Shown: piece by piece, positions 14,579-22,849 of the stretch
How positions within the stretch are numbered: the first letter of the stretch is position 1
How the letters are laid out: the number at the start of each line of letters is the position of its first letter
Origin: an uncultured Synergistales bacterium
GTDB lineage: Bacteria; Synergistota; Synergistia; Synergistales; Aminobacteriaceae
NCBI GenBank assembly: GCA_905233455.1
Contig: CAJOES010000006.1
Coordinates: forward strand, 1 to 34,976
Direction: 5' to 3'
DNA length: 34,976 nt
Notes under the pieces: generated by a model
The model's input: only the letters and a program-made list of their open reading frames with translations
Told to the model about the DNA's origin: nothing
Databases searched by the model: none
Position numbers and translations under genes: made by a program

Positions 14579-15667
14579 TTACTTCCTGAAGACCCGCTCC
14601 TCAGTCTTCTTCACTTCATCACCGTATATCGTCTTCCAGTCATCACGCATTGATACGGGAGTCCAGCCGTACTTTGCGCACATATCCCTGAAGCCTGCCG
14701 CCTTGTCCGGGCCGCCCCAGTCCCTTTCACCGTCATCACAGCAAATGCCCATAGCGAATCCCTTATACTTTGGGTTGAAACGTGCATAGTTCATCATTGA
14801 GCCGTCCCCGCTGCTGTTGCCCAGTGCCATAACAGGACGCTTCCCGATCTCACGCGCAATATGAGAGACTTTAGCCATCTTGCCGTTCGTCCACATATAC
14901 GGCCCGCGCATCATAACGTCTTCGCTCTCGAACTGGAAGTACAGCCCGCCGGAAAAACCCTGGCGTTTTGCGATTGGATTGCTGTCCGAACCTATTACCG
15001 TATTGGGCTGAACAGAAGGTATCGCACGCATGATTACCCGCGTAAGCTGACGGTCTGCTCCCGTTACGACGTAGAATGTGAAACCGTTAGCCTGAAGGTA
15101 GCGTATCACTTCAACCATAGGCAGATAGAACGCTTCAGCAAATGTGCAGTTGCTCAGTCCGTCAAGGGAAGTATTGCGCAGGAAGTTTTCTGCGTACTCG
15201 TCGAACTCATCGAGCGTCATTCCCTCGAATGCGTATGACTGCGAATGATCCTCGCCCGCGTCAAGGTCTGTCGCTATCTTCCCGGACTTGGCCGCCTTCA
15301 GGCACTCCTCCGCAAAAGCCTTCTCCGTTGCATTGGGCGTGTATGCAGGGTCATCGAATATGCGGTGAAAGAACATGTACCATTCCGCATATGTCGGAGC
15401 AAGCTCGCCGTAAAATGTCCCGTCCATGTCTGATACGCAGATACGGTCTTCAGCGGGTATGAAGTTCGGGCTTGATGGGTTCGTGATGTCCTCTATGTAT
15501 GCTTTGAGGGCAGAAAGCGAGGGTGCATTGTCGTTCCAGTAACGGAAGTCTGAGCCGTCAGCCTTGACGGAAATTTTTGCGATATCCTCAACCGGCATGG
15601 CATAAGCTGATACCGCCGAAAGAATCAGGCACGAAACAAACAATAAACATAAAAACTTCTTCTTCAA
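14579..15667 (-). CDS. Exported HAD-superfamily phosphatase
   Basis: A 362-aa protein with a clear Sec signal peptide (KKKFLCLLFVSCLILSAVSA, cut near AYA|MP), so it acts in the periplasm or outside. HAD motif I is CVSDMDGTF near residue 83, with the nucleophile and acid Asp pair. Motif II is VVTGADRQL near 205, a basic residue in NPIAKRQGF provides motif III, and ALGNSSGDGSMM near 290 is motif IV. The large insert between motifs I and II is a cap domain. The substrate cannot be told; periplasmic HAD enzymes often release phosphate from small organic phosphates. It starts with TTG 15667 after AAAGGTG, and is divergent from hflK. The family assignment is firm. Confidence 0.85.
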   Translation of the reverse strand: MKKKFLCLLFVSCLILSAVSAYAMPVEDIAKISVKADGSDFRYWNDNAPSLSALKAYIEDITNPSSPNFIPAEDRICVSDMDGTFYGELAPTYAEWYMFFHRIFDDPAYTPNATEKAFAEECLKAAKSGKIATDLDAGEDHSQSYAFEGMTLDEFDEYAENFLRNTSLDGLSNCTFAEAFYLPMVEVIRYLQANGFTFYVVTGADRQLTRVIMRAIPSVQPNTVIGSDSNPIAKRQGFSGGLYFQFESEDVMMRGPYMWTNGKMAKVSHIAREIGKRPVMALGNSSGDGSMMNYARFNPKYKGFAMGICCDDGERDWGGPDKAAGFRDMCAKYGWTPVSMRDDWKTIYGDEVKKTEERVFRK

Positions 15668-15768
15668 TTATTACAACACCTTTCATGAGTAAATTTTATG
15701 CGCGGCTAATATAACTCTGTATCTGCTTTTGTTGCACTGTAATATCCTCAAAAATTTTCATAATCCAA

Positions 15769-15774
15769 TATAAT
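15769..15774 (+). promoter_or_regulatory. Candidate -10 element for hflKC
   Basis: A perfect TATAAT lies 33 bp before the hflK start. No convincing -35 is visible at 16-18 bp spacing. The 139-bp gap is shared with the divergent phosphatase gene. Confidence 0.3.
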
Positions 15775-15806
15775 TATTCGCATCACAAATTCAGGAGGTT
15801 CAATCA

Positions 15807-16706
15807 ATGAGGCAGGAAAAATTATTTATTCCGGTCATCATAGCAGTAATACTAGCTGTAATGATAGGGCTTGACGGCTTCTATACCGTCGGGGAGCAGG
15901 AACAGGCAGTAATTACCATGTTCGGCAACATAATACGGACTGACACCGCAGGACTGTACTTCAAGCTGCCATTCATACAGAGGGTTCATATCGTGGACAT
16001 GACTACTCACGGCACAGGAATAGGATACGCTACGGATAAATCCTTCAGGAACACTACAATAGAGGATGAAAGCGTAATGATCACGTCTGATTTCAATTTC
16101 GTAAACATAGACTTTTACCTTGAGTATAAAGTTTCTGATCCCGTAGCATATCTCTACAACTCCGACAACCCTGAAGCCATTTTGCGCAATATGCTTCTGT
16201 CATGTATTCGCGGAACAGTGTCTGATTACCCCGTCGATGAGGTCATCACTACAGGCAAGAATCAGATTCAGGCAGAAGTCCGGGATAAGATCGTGGATAT
16301 GCTTTCGGCGAACAATATCGGCCTTCAGTGCGTGAATCTCACAGTTCAGGACGCAGAACCGCCAACGGAGAAGATCATACAGGCATTCAAGGAGGTAGAG
16401 ACAGCAAGGCAGGCACGGGAGACGGTCATCAATGCGGCGAAAAAATACCAGTCTGAACAGATACCTGCGGCAGTTGCACGGGCAGATCAGATCATACAGA
16501 AGGCTGAAGCTGTGAAGTCGGCTCGCATTGCTGAGGCTAACGGGCAGGCTGTGAGGTTCAGCAGCATGTTTGAGGAATACAGGGCTTATCCTCTAATCAC
16601 AAAACAGAGATTGTTCTATGAGACATTAGAGGAAGTTCTGCCTAATGCAAAGGTCATAATCACTGACGGAAACACTGCACAGCTAATGCCTGTCGATAAG
16701 TTTTAG
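15807..16706 (+). CDS. hflK: HflK, SPFH/prohibitin-family membrane protein
   Basis: A 299-aa SPFH protein. One N-terminal membrane helix (FIPVIIAVILAVMIGLDGFY) is followed by the band-7 domain beginning YTVGEQEQAVITMFGNIIRT and GLYFKLPFIQRVHIVD. A long helical, coiled-coil-prone C-terminal region follows (VETARQARETVINAAKKYQS, RADQIIQKAEAVKSARIAEA). With HflC it forms a large periplasm-facing cage around FtsH and modulates that protease. It lacks the Gly/Pro-rich N-terminal extension of E. coli HflK, so the K/C naming rests on gene order and YTV...GEQ features. It is 15 nt before hflC and co-transcribed; AGGAGG lies before ATG. Confidence 0.85.
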   Translation: MRQEKLFIPVIIAVILAVMIGLDGFYTVGEQEQAVITMFGNIIRTDTAGLYFKLPFIQRVHIVDMTTHGTGIGYATDKSFRNTTIEDESVMITSDFNFVNIDFYLEYKVSDPVAYLYNSDNPEAILRNMLLSCIRGTVSDYPVDEVITTGKNQIQAEVRDKIVDMLSANNIGLQCVNLTVQDAEPPTEKIIQAFKEVETARQARETVINAAKKYQSEQIPAAVARADQIIQKAEAVKSARIAEANGQAVRFSSMFEEYRAYPLITKQRLFYETLEEVLPNAKVIITDGNTAQLMPVDKF

Positions 16707-16721
16707 AGGAGGGGAATATAC

Positions 16722-17603
16722 ATGAAGAATTTTGCTTTGAGATCAGTATTGCTTATTATTGCGGCAGTGGTGATTCTGACGCTTCCGTTTTCGTTCTATG
16801 TAGTTGAGCCTAACGAGTATGCAGCACTCTTTAAGTTCGGGCGCATAGTGTCGGTGAGTGATGAGCCGGGGATCAAGTTCAAGATTCCCAACATACACAC
16901 AGTACGGCACATATCGAAACGCCTTCACCTGTATGATATTCCGCGCTCAGGAGTCATCACGAAGGACAAGAAGTCGATGATTACGGACAACTATGTTATG
17001 TGGCGCGTAGTTGACCCGGTGAAATACATTCAGAGTCTCAACGCAAATGAATCGCTTGCACGGGAACGCATAGAGGCGGCAGTCTACAACGCGATCAAGA
17101 ACGTAATATCATCAATGACTCAGGATGAGGTTATAGAGGCACGCGGCGGAAGGCTCTCAACGAAGATTGCTGAAGACTCCAATTCTGATATAGGCATGTA
17201 CGGTATTGCGATAGTTCAGACGGAGGTTAAAGCTCTTGACCTGCCCAATGACAACAAAGCGGCGGTATACGAGCGCATGATTTCGGAGCGTCAGAACATT
17301 GCTGCCTCATACACGGCTGAAGGCAATTCGGAGGCACAGAAGATACGCAACAGGACTGACAGGGAGACGGCGATAATGATTGCTGGTGCGGAACAGAGTG
17401 CGGATATTCTTGTGGCTGAAGGCGAAGCGCAGTACATGAGGACGTTGCAGAGTGCGTATGATACTCCGGAAAAGGCAGAGTTCTACAACTTTCTGCGGTC
17501 TCTTGACGCTCTGAAGAAATCTTTTAGCGGGAAGGGAGAAAGAGTTATCATACTGGACAAAAATTCGGAGATTAGCAGGATAATATACGGATCTAAAGAT
17601 TAA
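16722..17603 (+). CDS. hflC: HflC, SPFH/prohibitin-family partner of HflK
   Basis: A 293-aa SPFH protein: N-terminal anchor LRSVLLIIAAVVILTLPFSF, then FYVVEPNEYAALFKFGRIVS and GIKFKIPNIHTVRHISKRLH. ITKDKKSMITDNYVMWRVVD is typical of HflC. A C-terminal helical segment (AAVYERMISERQNIAASYTA, SEAQKIRNRTDRE) pairs with HflK. It acts at the inner membrane as an FtsH regulator. The ribosome site GAGGAGG is well placed. It is followed 18 nt later by a solute-binding-type protein that is not part of the classic hfl operon. Confidence 0.9.
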   Translation: MKNFALRSVLLIIAAVVILTLPFSFYVVEPNEYAALFKFGRIVSVSDEPGIKFKIPNIHTVRHISKRLHLYDIPRSGVITKDKKSMITDNYVMWRVVDPVKYIQSLNANESLARERIEAAVYNAIKNVISSMTQDEVIEARGGRLSTKIAEDSNSDIGMYGIAIVQTEVKALDLPNDNKAAVYERMISERQNIAASYTAEGNSEAQKIRNRTDRETAIMIAGAEQSADILVAEGEAQYMRTLQSAYDTPEKAEFYNFLRSLDALKKSFSGKGERVIILDKNSEISRIIYGSKD

Positions 17604-17621
17604 TTTTCAGGAGGCAATATC

Positions 17622-18425
17622 ATGAAGAAATTGTTTGTTGTTATGGCAATGCTGGCAGTATTCGCGTCGTGTTCGTCGGCTGAAGTTCTGGGTACTCTAA
17701 GCAGGAGCAACAGTGATAATTCCGAAACTGCTTCGGATTCAACGCCTGTTTTTGCGTACGTTCTTGATGCGGGGCTTTCTGCTTCATCCCGTTCGGTGAG
17801 GTATTATGACTCTTTGACACAAATGCTGTTAGCGTTGAACAGGGGCGAAATTGCTGCTATGACCGCTCCCGAATTTGTTGGTGAGTACATGCTCAACAAT
17901 AACCCTAAGTACAATTTGCGCGGCTTCCTTCTGCTGAGAATGCCTGTTGCTTTTGCGCTGGGTTTCACGGAGGAGAAATCAGAACTTTGCGCACGTGTCA
18001 GCAAGGTCATTCAGGATATGGAGGAAGAGGGCAGAATAGGGATACTTGTTCGGGATTACTTCACCGGCCCTGCCGCACAGAATCCTCCTGCAGTGAAGTT
18101 TGAGCATTTTGACGGTGCAGAGACCATAACTGCCGCAGTAACCGGAGACATGCCTCCGATAGATTACGTCGGGACTGACGGACAGCCTGCAGGATTCAAC
18201 ACCGCAGTACTTGCAGAAATCGGCAGAAGACTTCACGTGAACATCAAGACTGTAACAGTTGAGACAGGATCGCGGGTTCCTGCCCTGAAGTCCGGCCGTG
18301 CTGATGCTGTGTTCTGGTTTCAGCTCTTTGAGGGGTATGATGTTCAGCCAGATGTCCCGGAAGGCGTAATCACATCAACACCGTATTACGGCTGGAATAA
18401 GGTAATGCTTATCGGCAGCAGGTAA
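17622..18425 (+). CDS. Exported solute-binding protein, SBP_bac_3-like
   Basis: A 267-aa exported protein. The signal peptide MKKLFVVMAMLAVFASCSSA ends in a Cys that is not in a good lipobox, so plain cleavage after SSA is as likely. The body looks like a family-3 periplasmic binding fold: an RSVRYYDSLTQMLLALNRGE lobe, then GDMPPIDYVGTDGQPAGFNT followed by AVLAEIGRRLHVNIKTVTVE and PALKSGRADAVFWFQLFEGY. That second part is the normal N-terminal lobe, so the order seems permuted or duplicated: there is a ligand-pocket half of its own before it. No ABC permease or kinase is attached. It is co-transcribed with hflKC (18-nt gap, GGAGG site), suggesting an envelope-stress sensing role by inference only. 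Confidence 0.7.
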   Translation: MKKLFVVMAMLAVFASCSSAEVLGTLSRSNSDNSETASDSTPVFAYVLDAGLSASSRSVRYYDSLTQMLLALNRGEIAAMTAPEFVGEYMLNNNPKYNLRGFLLLRMPVAFALGFTEEKSELCARVSKVIQDMEEEGRIGILVRDYFTGPAAQNPPAVKFEHFDGAETITAAVTGDMPPIDYVGTDGQPAGFNTAVLAEIGRRLHVNIKTVTVETGSRVPALKSGRADAVFWFQLFEGYDVQPDVPEGVITSTPYYGWNKVMLIGSR

Positions 18426-18438
18426 CTGGGGAGGGTGA

Positions 18439-18468
18439 TTTACGGCTTTAACGAATAGATGATAAAAT
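18439..18468 (+). promoter_or_regulatory. Candidate promoter of the 36-residue peptide gene
   Basis: TTTACG (18439-18444) and TAAAAT (18463-18468) are separated by 18 bp, upstream of a structured leader. It is moderate on sequence alone; the separate leader and ribosome-site hairpin make an independent transcript likely. Confidence 0.4.
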
Positions 18469-18482
18469 AATCTGCAAGACGG

Positions 18483-18547
18483 GGGCATTTCCTGGTTTTA
18501 GCGGGGAGTGCCCAGGGTATCTCCCTCCTTACCAGAAGGAAAGGAGG
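18483..18547 (+). promoter_or_regulatory. Structured leader with sequestered ribosome-binding site
   Basis: A first hairpin pairs gggca (18483-18487) with tgccc (18509-18513). A second pairs cctcctt (18524-18530) perfectly with aaggagg (18541-18547), which is the ribosome site of the small peptide. Translation should therefore be blocked until the leader is processed or unfolded, as in many type I toxin mRNAs. Confidence 0.55.
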
Positions 18548-18557
18548 TGAAGGCCTT

Positions 18558-18668
18558 ATGAAACTGCTTGAAAGCATAATAAAACTGCTGCACGTTATCG
18601 CCGTGGCTGGCGCATGGGCAACAGTTTTCGAAATGTTATTAAAGTTTGTTATCAAATGGTTCTTCTAA
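18558..18668 (+). CDS. 36-residue hydrophobic peptide, type I toxin-like
   Basis: A single-helix peptide beginning MKLLESIIKLLHVIAVAGAW and ending MLLKFVIKWFF. About 30 residues form one amphipathic or membrane-spanning helix with Lys at both ends and a Trp/Phe-rich tail, like Fst/Ldr/TxpA-class toxins. The ribosome site AAGGAGG is strong but locked in a hairpin. A perfect -10 on the opposite strand at 18761-18766 points towards it, so an antisense RNA would cover its 3' end, the layout of txpA/RatA and bsrG/SR4. No sequence homology to a named toxin is recognised. Alternatives are a small regulator of a membrane protein such as HflKC or the nearby transporter. Confidence 0.6.
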   Translation: MKLLESIIKLLHVIAVAGAWATVFEMLLKFVIKWFF

Positions 18669-18754
18669 CTGCTTTACGCTACAGTGAGATTCCCTAAAAT
18701 CCGCTGTAGTATTGGCTTCATAACGCTGTTCCTTCCCCGTCAGGTCGGCGTTAT
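18640..18754 (-). ncRNA. Candidate antisense RNA to the small-peptide mRNA
   Basis: This transcript is inferred from the minus-strand promoter at 18761-18789, with a start expected near 18754. Its 5' part folds into a hairpin (ataacgc 18720-18726 with gcgttat 18748-18754) and a second one (ctacag / ctgtag around 18680-18709), and it then runs into the peptide gene. The 3' end cannot be seen, so the left coordinate is a guess. Confidence 0.3.
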
Positions 18755-18762
18755 ATTTTTAT
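18720..18762 (+). terminator. Terminator after the small-peptide gene
   Basis: The stem ataacgc / gcgttat (18720-18726, 18748-18754) with a 21-nt loop is followed by atttttatt. It would end the plus-strand peptide mRNA; the same hairpin forms the 5' end of the proposed antisense RNA. Confidence 0.5.
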
Positions 18763-18789
18763 TATACACCATAGCAGTTTTCACGATAA
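18761..18789 (-). promoter_or_regulatory. Minus-strand promoter facing the small-peptide gene
   Basis: A perfect -10 TATAAT (18766-18761) has TTATCG as its -35 at 17 bp. It reads leftward over the 3' end of the peptide mRNA and lies only about 80 bp beyond the tRNA, from which it is separated by the tRNA terminator. Confidence 0.45.
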
Positions 18790-18796
18790 CAATAAA

Positions 18797-18829
18797 TAAA
18801 AGAGCCGGAAAAATAATTTTTTCCAGCTC
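18797..18829 (-). terminator. Terminator of the tRNA-Pro transcript
   Basis: On the minus strand, gagctggaaaaa pairs with tttttccggctc, followed by tttta. It lies 18 nt after the tRNA 3' end. Confidence 0.75.
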
Positions 18830-18846
18830 CGTTATCTTCTGTGTTA

Positions 18847-18925
<79 letters not shown>

Positions 18926-18966
18926 TTAGTTCATGTGTGGCATTCTACCACGTGAATTATTCTGCG

Positions 18967-20205
18967 TCAAACGTTAAGCTCTTCGCCTTCACTTGCAGCA
19001 ACAACCGCACATACAGCAGTGTCGCCGGTAACATTCAGGCATGTCCGCGCCGCATCGAGTATCACGTCAATTCCTGCAACGAGCGCAATACCCTCAATCG
19101 GAAGCCCTACGCTCGTCAGCACCATCGTTAGCATTATGAGTCCCGCTCCAGGAACTCCGGCAGTACCGATCGACGCAAGAGTCGCAGTAACTACGATTCC
19201 TATCTGCATATCAAGTGTCAGCGGAATGTTGAACGCCTGAGCCACGAACAGCGCGCATACTCCCTGATACAGTGCCGTGCCGTCCATGTTGATCGTTGCA
19301 CCAAGAGGCAGAACGAACGAACTCACGCCTTCAGACACGCCGAGATTGTCTCGGACATTCGCGAGGGTTACGGGCAGTGTCCCAGAGCTTGAACGCGTAA
19401 CGAATGCCGTAATTGCCGCCTCCTGCACTCCCTTGAAGTACCACATTGGAGAACGCTTGCAGAATACCGCTATCATTCCGGAGTACACCAGCACTGCATG
19501 AATGATACAGCCGATATACACAGCCGCAATGACTTTCGCGAACGGCGCAAGTATCGCAACCCCGAACCTTGCCGCAGTAATCGCAATCAGAGAAAATACG
19601 CCGTAGGGTGCAAATGACATCACCATATGCGTAACCGAGTACATGACTTCAGCAACATTACCGAAGAAGTCAGATATTTTCTTTCCGCGCTCCCCTGCAA
19701 GAATACACGCAACACCGAAGAACAGCGCAAATACGATAATCTGAAGCATGTTTGCATTCACCATTGACGCAACAGGATTCGTCGGGAAAATGTCGAGAAT
19801 CACGTCAACTAACGGCTTGGCCTCCCTTGCACTTGCCTGAAGGTCTCCGGGAATGTTCATGCCTACTCCGGCGTTGAAGAGATTTCCGCATGCAAGACCG
19901 ATAACTATCGCTACTGCCGTTGTTACGAGGTACAGCGCAAGAGTCTTTATGCCTATGCGTCCAAGTTTCCTGACATCACCGACTGATGCCGCACCTGCAA
20001 CAAGAGACGCGAACACTAACGGAACGATGAGCATCATCAATAAGCGCAGGAAGATTTTTCCGACAAGGTCAATGAAGGGCATGATGTAATTACTGAGGAC
20101 TGGTGAAGACGGGACTACCGGGCCGACAGCAAACCCGAAAATTATTCCGAGAATGAAGCCGATAGAGATTTTCAGGAGCAGGGAAATTCTTTTTTTCTCT
20201 GCCAT
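18967..20205 (-). CDS. Dicarboxylate/amino acid:cation symporter (DAACS family)
   Basis: A 412-aa inner-membrane transporter of the GltP/GltT/DctA/SstT family. About eight membrane helices are present, starting LLLKISIGFILGIIFGFAVG. The re-entrant loop HP1 carries TRSSSGTLPVTL. Helix 7 has the NMDGT substrate/cation motif (PLGATINMDGTALYQG). HP2 has the IGTAGVPGAGLIMLTMVLTS stretch. It imports glutamate, aspartate, C4-dicarboxylates or a small neutral amino acid with Na+ or H+; the substrate cannot be assigned from sequence here. The start ATG 20205 has GGAG about 8 nt upstream. It is a single gene with tRNA-Pro downstream. Confidence 0.93.
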   Translation of the reverse strand: MAEKKRISLLLKISIGFILGIIFGFAVGPVVPSSPVLSNYIMPFIDLVGKIFLRLLMMLIVPLVFASLVAGAASVGDVRKLGRIGIKTLALYLVTTAVAIVIGLACGNLFNAGVGMNIPGDLQASAREAKPLVDVILDIFPTNPVASMVNANMLQIIVFALFFGVACILAGERGKKISDFFGNVAEVMYSVTHMVMSFAPYGVFSLIAITAARFGVAILAPFAKVIAAVYIGCIIHAVLVYSGMIAVFCKRSPMWYFKGVQEAAITAFVTRSSSGTLPVTLANVRDNLGVSEGVSSFVLPLGATINMDGTALYQGVCALFVAQAFNIPLTLDMQIGIVVTATLASIGTAGVPGAGLIMLTMVLTSVGLPIEGIALVAGIDVILDAARTCLNVTGDTAVCAVVAASEGEELNV

Positions 20206-20253
20206 AACAAAATCAACTCCTCATAAAAATTTTTCGTAATTGTACAATAAATT

Positions 20254-22848
20254 TCATTCCCGTGAACAGCCAGCACCCTCAAGAATGCTAACGCCCTCGC
20301 GCTTTGGGATAACGTTAATCTGTGCCGCAATCCTGTCCTTTAGTGCCTGTACGTGCGATATTATTCCTATCATCCTGCCTTCCCTGCGTACTTCACCTAG
20401 TGCTTCCAGTGCCGTGCTGAGTGCATCGTCGTCGAGTGAGCCGAACCCCTCATCGAGGAACAGAGAGTCTACACGTGCCCTGCTTCCGGAAATCTGCGAC
20501 AGTCCCAACGCTAACGCAAGGCTTATGATAAATCTTTCACCGCCTGAAAGATTCTCCGTCGGTCTGATCTCTCCGGCCTGCTCACGGTCAATCACGCAGA
20601 GTTTCAGCCCGTCATCACCCGGTGCTGTTGTGAGGGAGTATCTGCCGCTCAGCTTCTCCAGCTGGGTATTAGCTAACCCCACCATCATGCGAAGCGTTAT
20701 GCTCTGTGCAAACTTCCGGAATTTCCCGCCGTCCCTCTGCCCGATTAATGCGTTCAGTGATGACCAGTCGGAATATATCTTTTCCTGCCTGATTCTTTGT
20801 GTGTTGAGTTCTTCAAGCTCCTGCTGAAGTTTCATCCGTTCCTGTAATTTTGTCTCAAGAGAATATATATTTTTGCGCAGGGTATTTATTCTCTCCTCGT
20901 CCTGCCGGAATAACGGCGATAATTCTTCAAGCGTCTGTGTCGTGATGTTTTTTTTCTGTTCTGCGGTGAGTTTCTCTGTGCGCTCTGCAATCACTGCCTG
21001 AAGCTGTTTCATGCTGTCGTCAATGTAAGTTTTTCTCTCCTGCAATAAGGCAATATCATTATCCCTCATCATTGAGGCCGTAAAATGTTCCTCGCTGTCA
21101 AAAGCCTTCTCCCTGAGCATAGCCGCAAAATCACCCTGCATAGTCTCAAGTTCTCCCGTCATGGTATCTATTGCGCTGTTGTCCTCCTGAAGCGTTCTCT
21201 TCATCGCCTCTATTCCTGCATGAAGTTGTGATGACTGTTCCTTGAGTGATTTTATTTTTGCATCATAGTCCCTGACTTCATACAGCCATTTATCGAGAGC
21301 TTTATTCATTTCATCAACGTTTCTTGCACCGAATATCCCTAAAGGCTCAACAAGTCCGCGAACTTTTGCTTTTGCGTCTGTTACAGCTTCAGCGTTCTCA
21401 TTCAGCATTGCCGTACTATGCTCAAGAATTTTTCTTGCTATTCCCTCGCGTGTCTGTGCCTCGCGCAATCTCTTGCTGACAGCCTCAAAGTCCGGAAGCA
21501 TCATATCAGCCTCACCGTAACTTTCAGCGTGAATCACTGCCGGGTGCTCCAGAGAACCGCACACGGGGCAGGGTTCACCGTCCTTCAAGCCTCTCTGCAT
21601 TCTGCGTATGAATACCTCGTCATGACGCTTCAGCACCGCGCTGTATTCCCTCTCCGCAGATAACATGACAGCCTGAGCCTTGCGCAGATTTCCTTCCGCC
21701 TCAAGTTTTGCCGCCTCAAGTTTTGGTGTCTTGCAGGCATAATCCCTGTACGCTTTCACCTGCGCCTTAGCCCTTGCACATGCCGCTTCAGGAGTATCAC
21801 CATATGCAATATTCTGTACCCTGCGTTTGTACTCAAATTCACGCTCCGGAAGCTCTATAGTCTCAATGTCCGCAAGCCTCGACTCATTACGTGCAATATA
21901 CCTGGCGTAACGTTCTGCCTGTTCCCGAATCGTGCCGAAGTGATTGCGTTTCGCCCTCAGTGCCGTATATGGGGTCATAAGCTCCCGTGCCCGTAATGCC
22001 GCATCAAGCCTTCTGCTGTCCGCCGTAAAGAGTTCTGACTGTTTCATGAGCCCTGCAAGACTCTCGTTATGGCCGTCAATGTCCCTGCGTATCACAGCAA
22101 TATTCTTCAGCCAGTCTATAGCCGCCTTCATGTCATTGTGCCGTGATTCAAGACAGGAAAATTCCGCCTGTGTCCGCGCAAGCTCCTGCCGTATCTCGTC
22201 ATCAGTGCCGTAATTGTCGCGTGGCTTCAGCGTGTCCATCTTTATGCGCAGCTCCTCAAGTTTTCCGCGTTCCGTGTCAGCACGTTCATATACGAGCGCA
22301 GATATTCTGCCGTAAATCTCCGTGCCCGTGAGAAGCTCCAATATCTGCGAACGTTCAGCAGCATTTGCCTTCAGGAATGCGTCAAATCCTCCCTGTTCCA
22401 GCATAACGGCCTGTGTGAACCGCCTGAAGTCCATTCCCGTAACTGCTTCAACTGCCTTTAGCGTGTCTGAAATCTTCTCGGCGATAATGCTTCCGGGATA
22501 TTCCGATATTATGTGTTTTGCCTGCTGTAATTTTCCGCCCCTGCCTGCCTTGTGCTGTTCCCATGAACACAGATACTTTTTCCCACCAGTCTCGAATATC
22601 ACCTGCGCATAACATTCGTTCGTGTGTTTCGACATGATTTCGTTGTTCTGCCCGCCGATCCTGCCGAGTCTCGGTGTCTGCCCGTAGAGTGCCAAGCATA
22701 CAGCGTCAAATATTGTCGTCTTTCCCGCGCCTGTAGGGCCTGTGATGGCAAATATCCCGTCGGAAGCGTAAGAGCCTGATGAAAAATCTATGTGCCATTC
22801 ACCGCGCAGTGAGTTTAGATTTTTCAGGCGTATATCAATTATCTTCAT
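20254..22848 (-). CDS. sbcC: Exonuclease subunit SbcC (Rad50-like ATPase)
   Basis: An 864-aa SMC-like ATPase of the SbcCD (Mre11-Rad50) nuclease, which cuts DNA hairpins and protein-blocked ends. Walker A GPTGAGKTTIFD is at residues 37-48. Long coiled coils flank the zinc hook GEPCPVCGSLEHP (Cys427, Cys430). The ABC signature LSGGERFIISLALALGLSQI is near 767, and Walker B LFLDEGFGSLDD is near 795. The start is ATG 22848 (MKIIDIRLKNLNSLRGEWHI), one nucleotide after the sbcD stop; an in-frame extension upstream lies entirely inside sbcD and is not homologous. It is somewhat shorter than E. coli SbcC (1048 aa) because the coiled coil is shorter. Confidence 0.95.
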   Translation of the reverse strand: MKIIDIRLKNLNSLRGEWHIDFSSGSYASDGIFAITGPTGAGKTTIFDAVCLALYGQTPRLGRIGGQNNEIMSKHTNECYAQVIFETGGKKYLCSWEQHKAGRGGKLQQAKHIISEYPGSIIAEKISDTLKAVEAVTGMDFRRFTQAVMLEQGGFDAFLKANAAERSQILELLTGTEIYGRISALVYERADTERGKLEELRIKMDTLKPRDNYGTDDEIRQELARTQAEFSCLESRHNDMKAAIDWLKNIAVIRRDIDGHNESLAGLMKQSELFTADSRRLDAALRARELMTPYTALRAKRNHFGTIREQAERYARYIARNESRLADIETIELPEREFEYKRRVQNIAYGDTPEAACARAKAQVKAYRDYACKTPKLEAAKLEAEGNLRKAQAVMLSAEREYSAVLKRHDEVFIRRMQRGLKDGEPCPVCGSLEHPAVIHAESYGEADMMLPDFEAVSKRLREAQTREGIARKILEHSTAMLNENAEAVTDAKAKVRGLVEPLGIFGARNVDEMNKALDKWLYEVRDYDAKIKSLKEQSSQLHAGIEAMKRTLQEDNSAIDTMTGELETMQGDFAAMLREKAFDSEEHFTASMMRDNDIALLQERKTYIDDSMKQLQAVIAERTEKLTAEQKKNITTQTLEELSPLFRQDEERINTLRKNIYSLETKLQERMKLQQELEELNTQRIRQEKIYSDWSSLNALIGQRDGGKFRKFAQSITLRMMVGLANTQLEKLSGRYSLTTAPGDDGLKLCVIDREQAGEIRPTENLSGGERFIISLALALGLSQISGSRARVDSLFLDEGFGSLDDDALSTALEALGEVRREGRMIGIISHVQALKDRIAAQINVIPKREGVSILEGAGCSRE

Positions 22849-22849
22849 G

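Noticed and set aside
14579-15667. Phosphoserine phosphatase (serB)
   Set aside because: The protein has a signal peptide and a different cap, so cytoplasmic serine synthesis is unlikely.
18440-18655. 71-codon minus-strand frame over the small-peptide leader
   Set aside because: It is the antisense of the structured leader and peptide gene, has no ribosome site and no recognisable domain.
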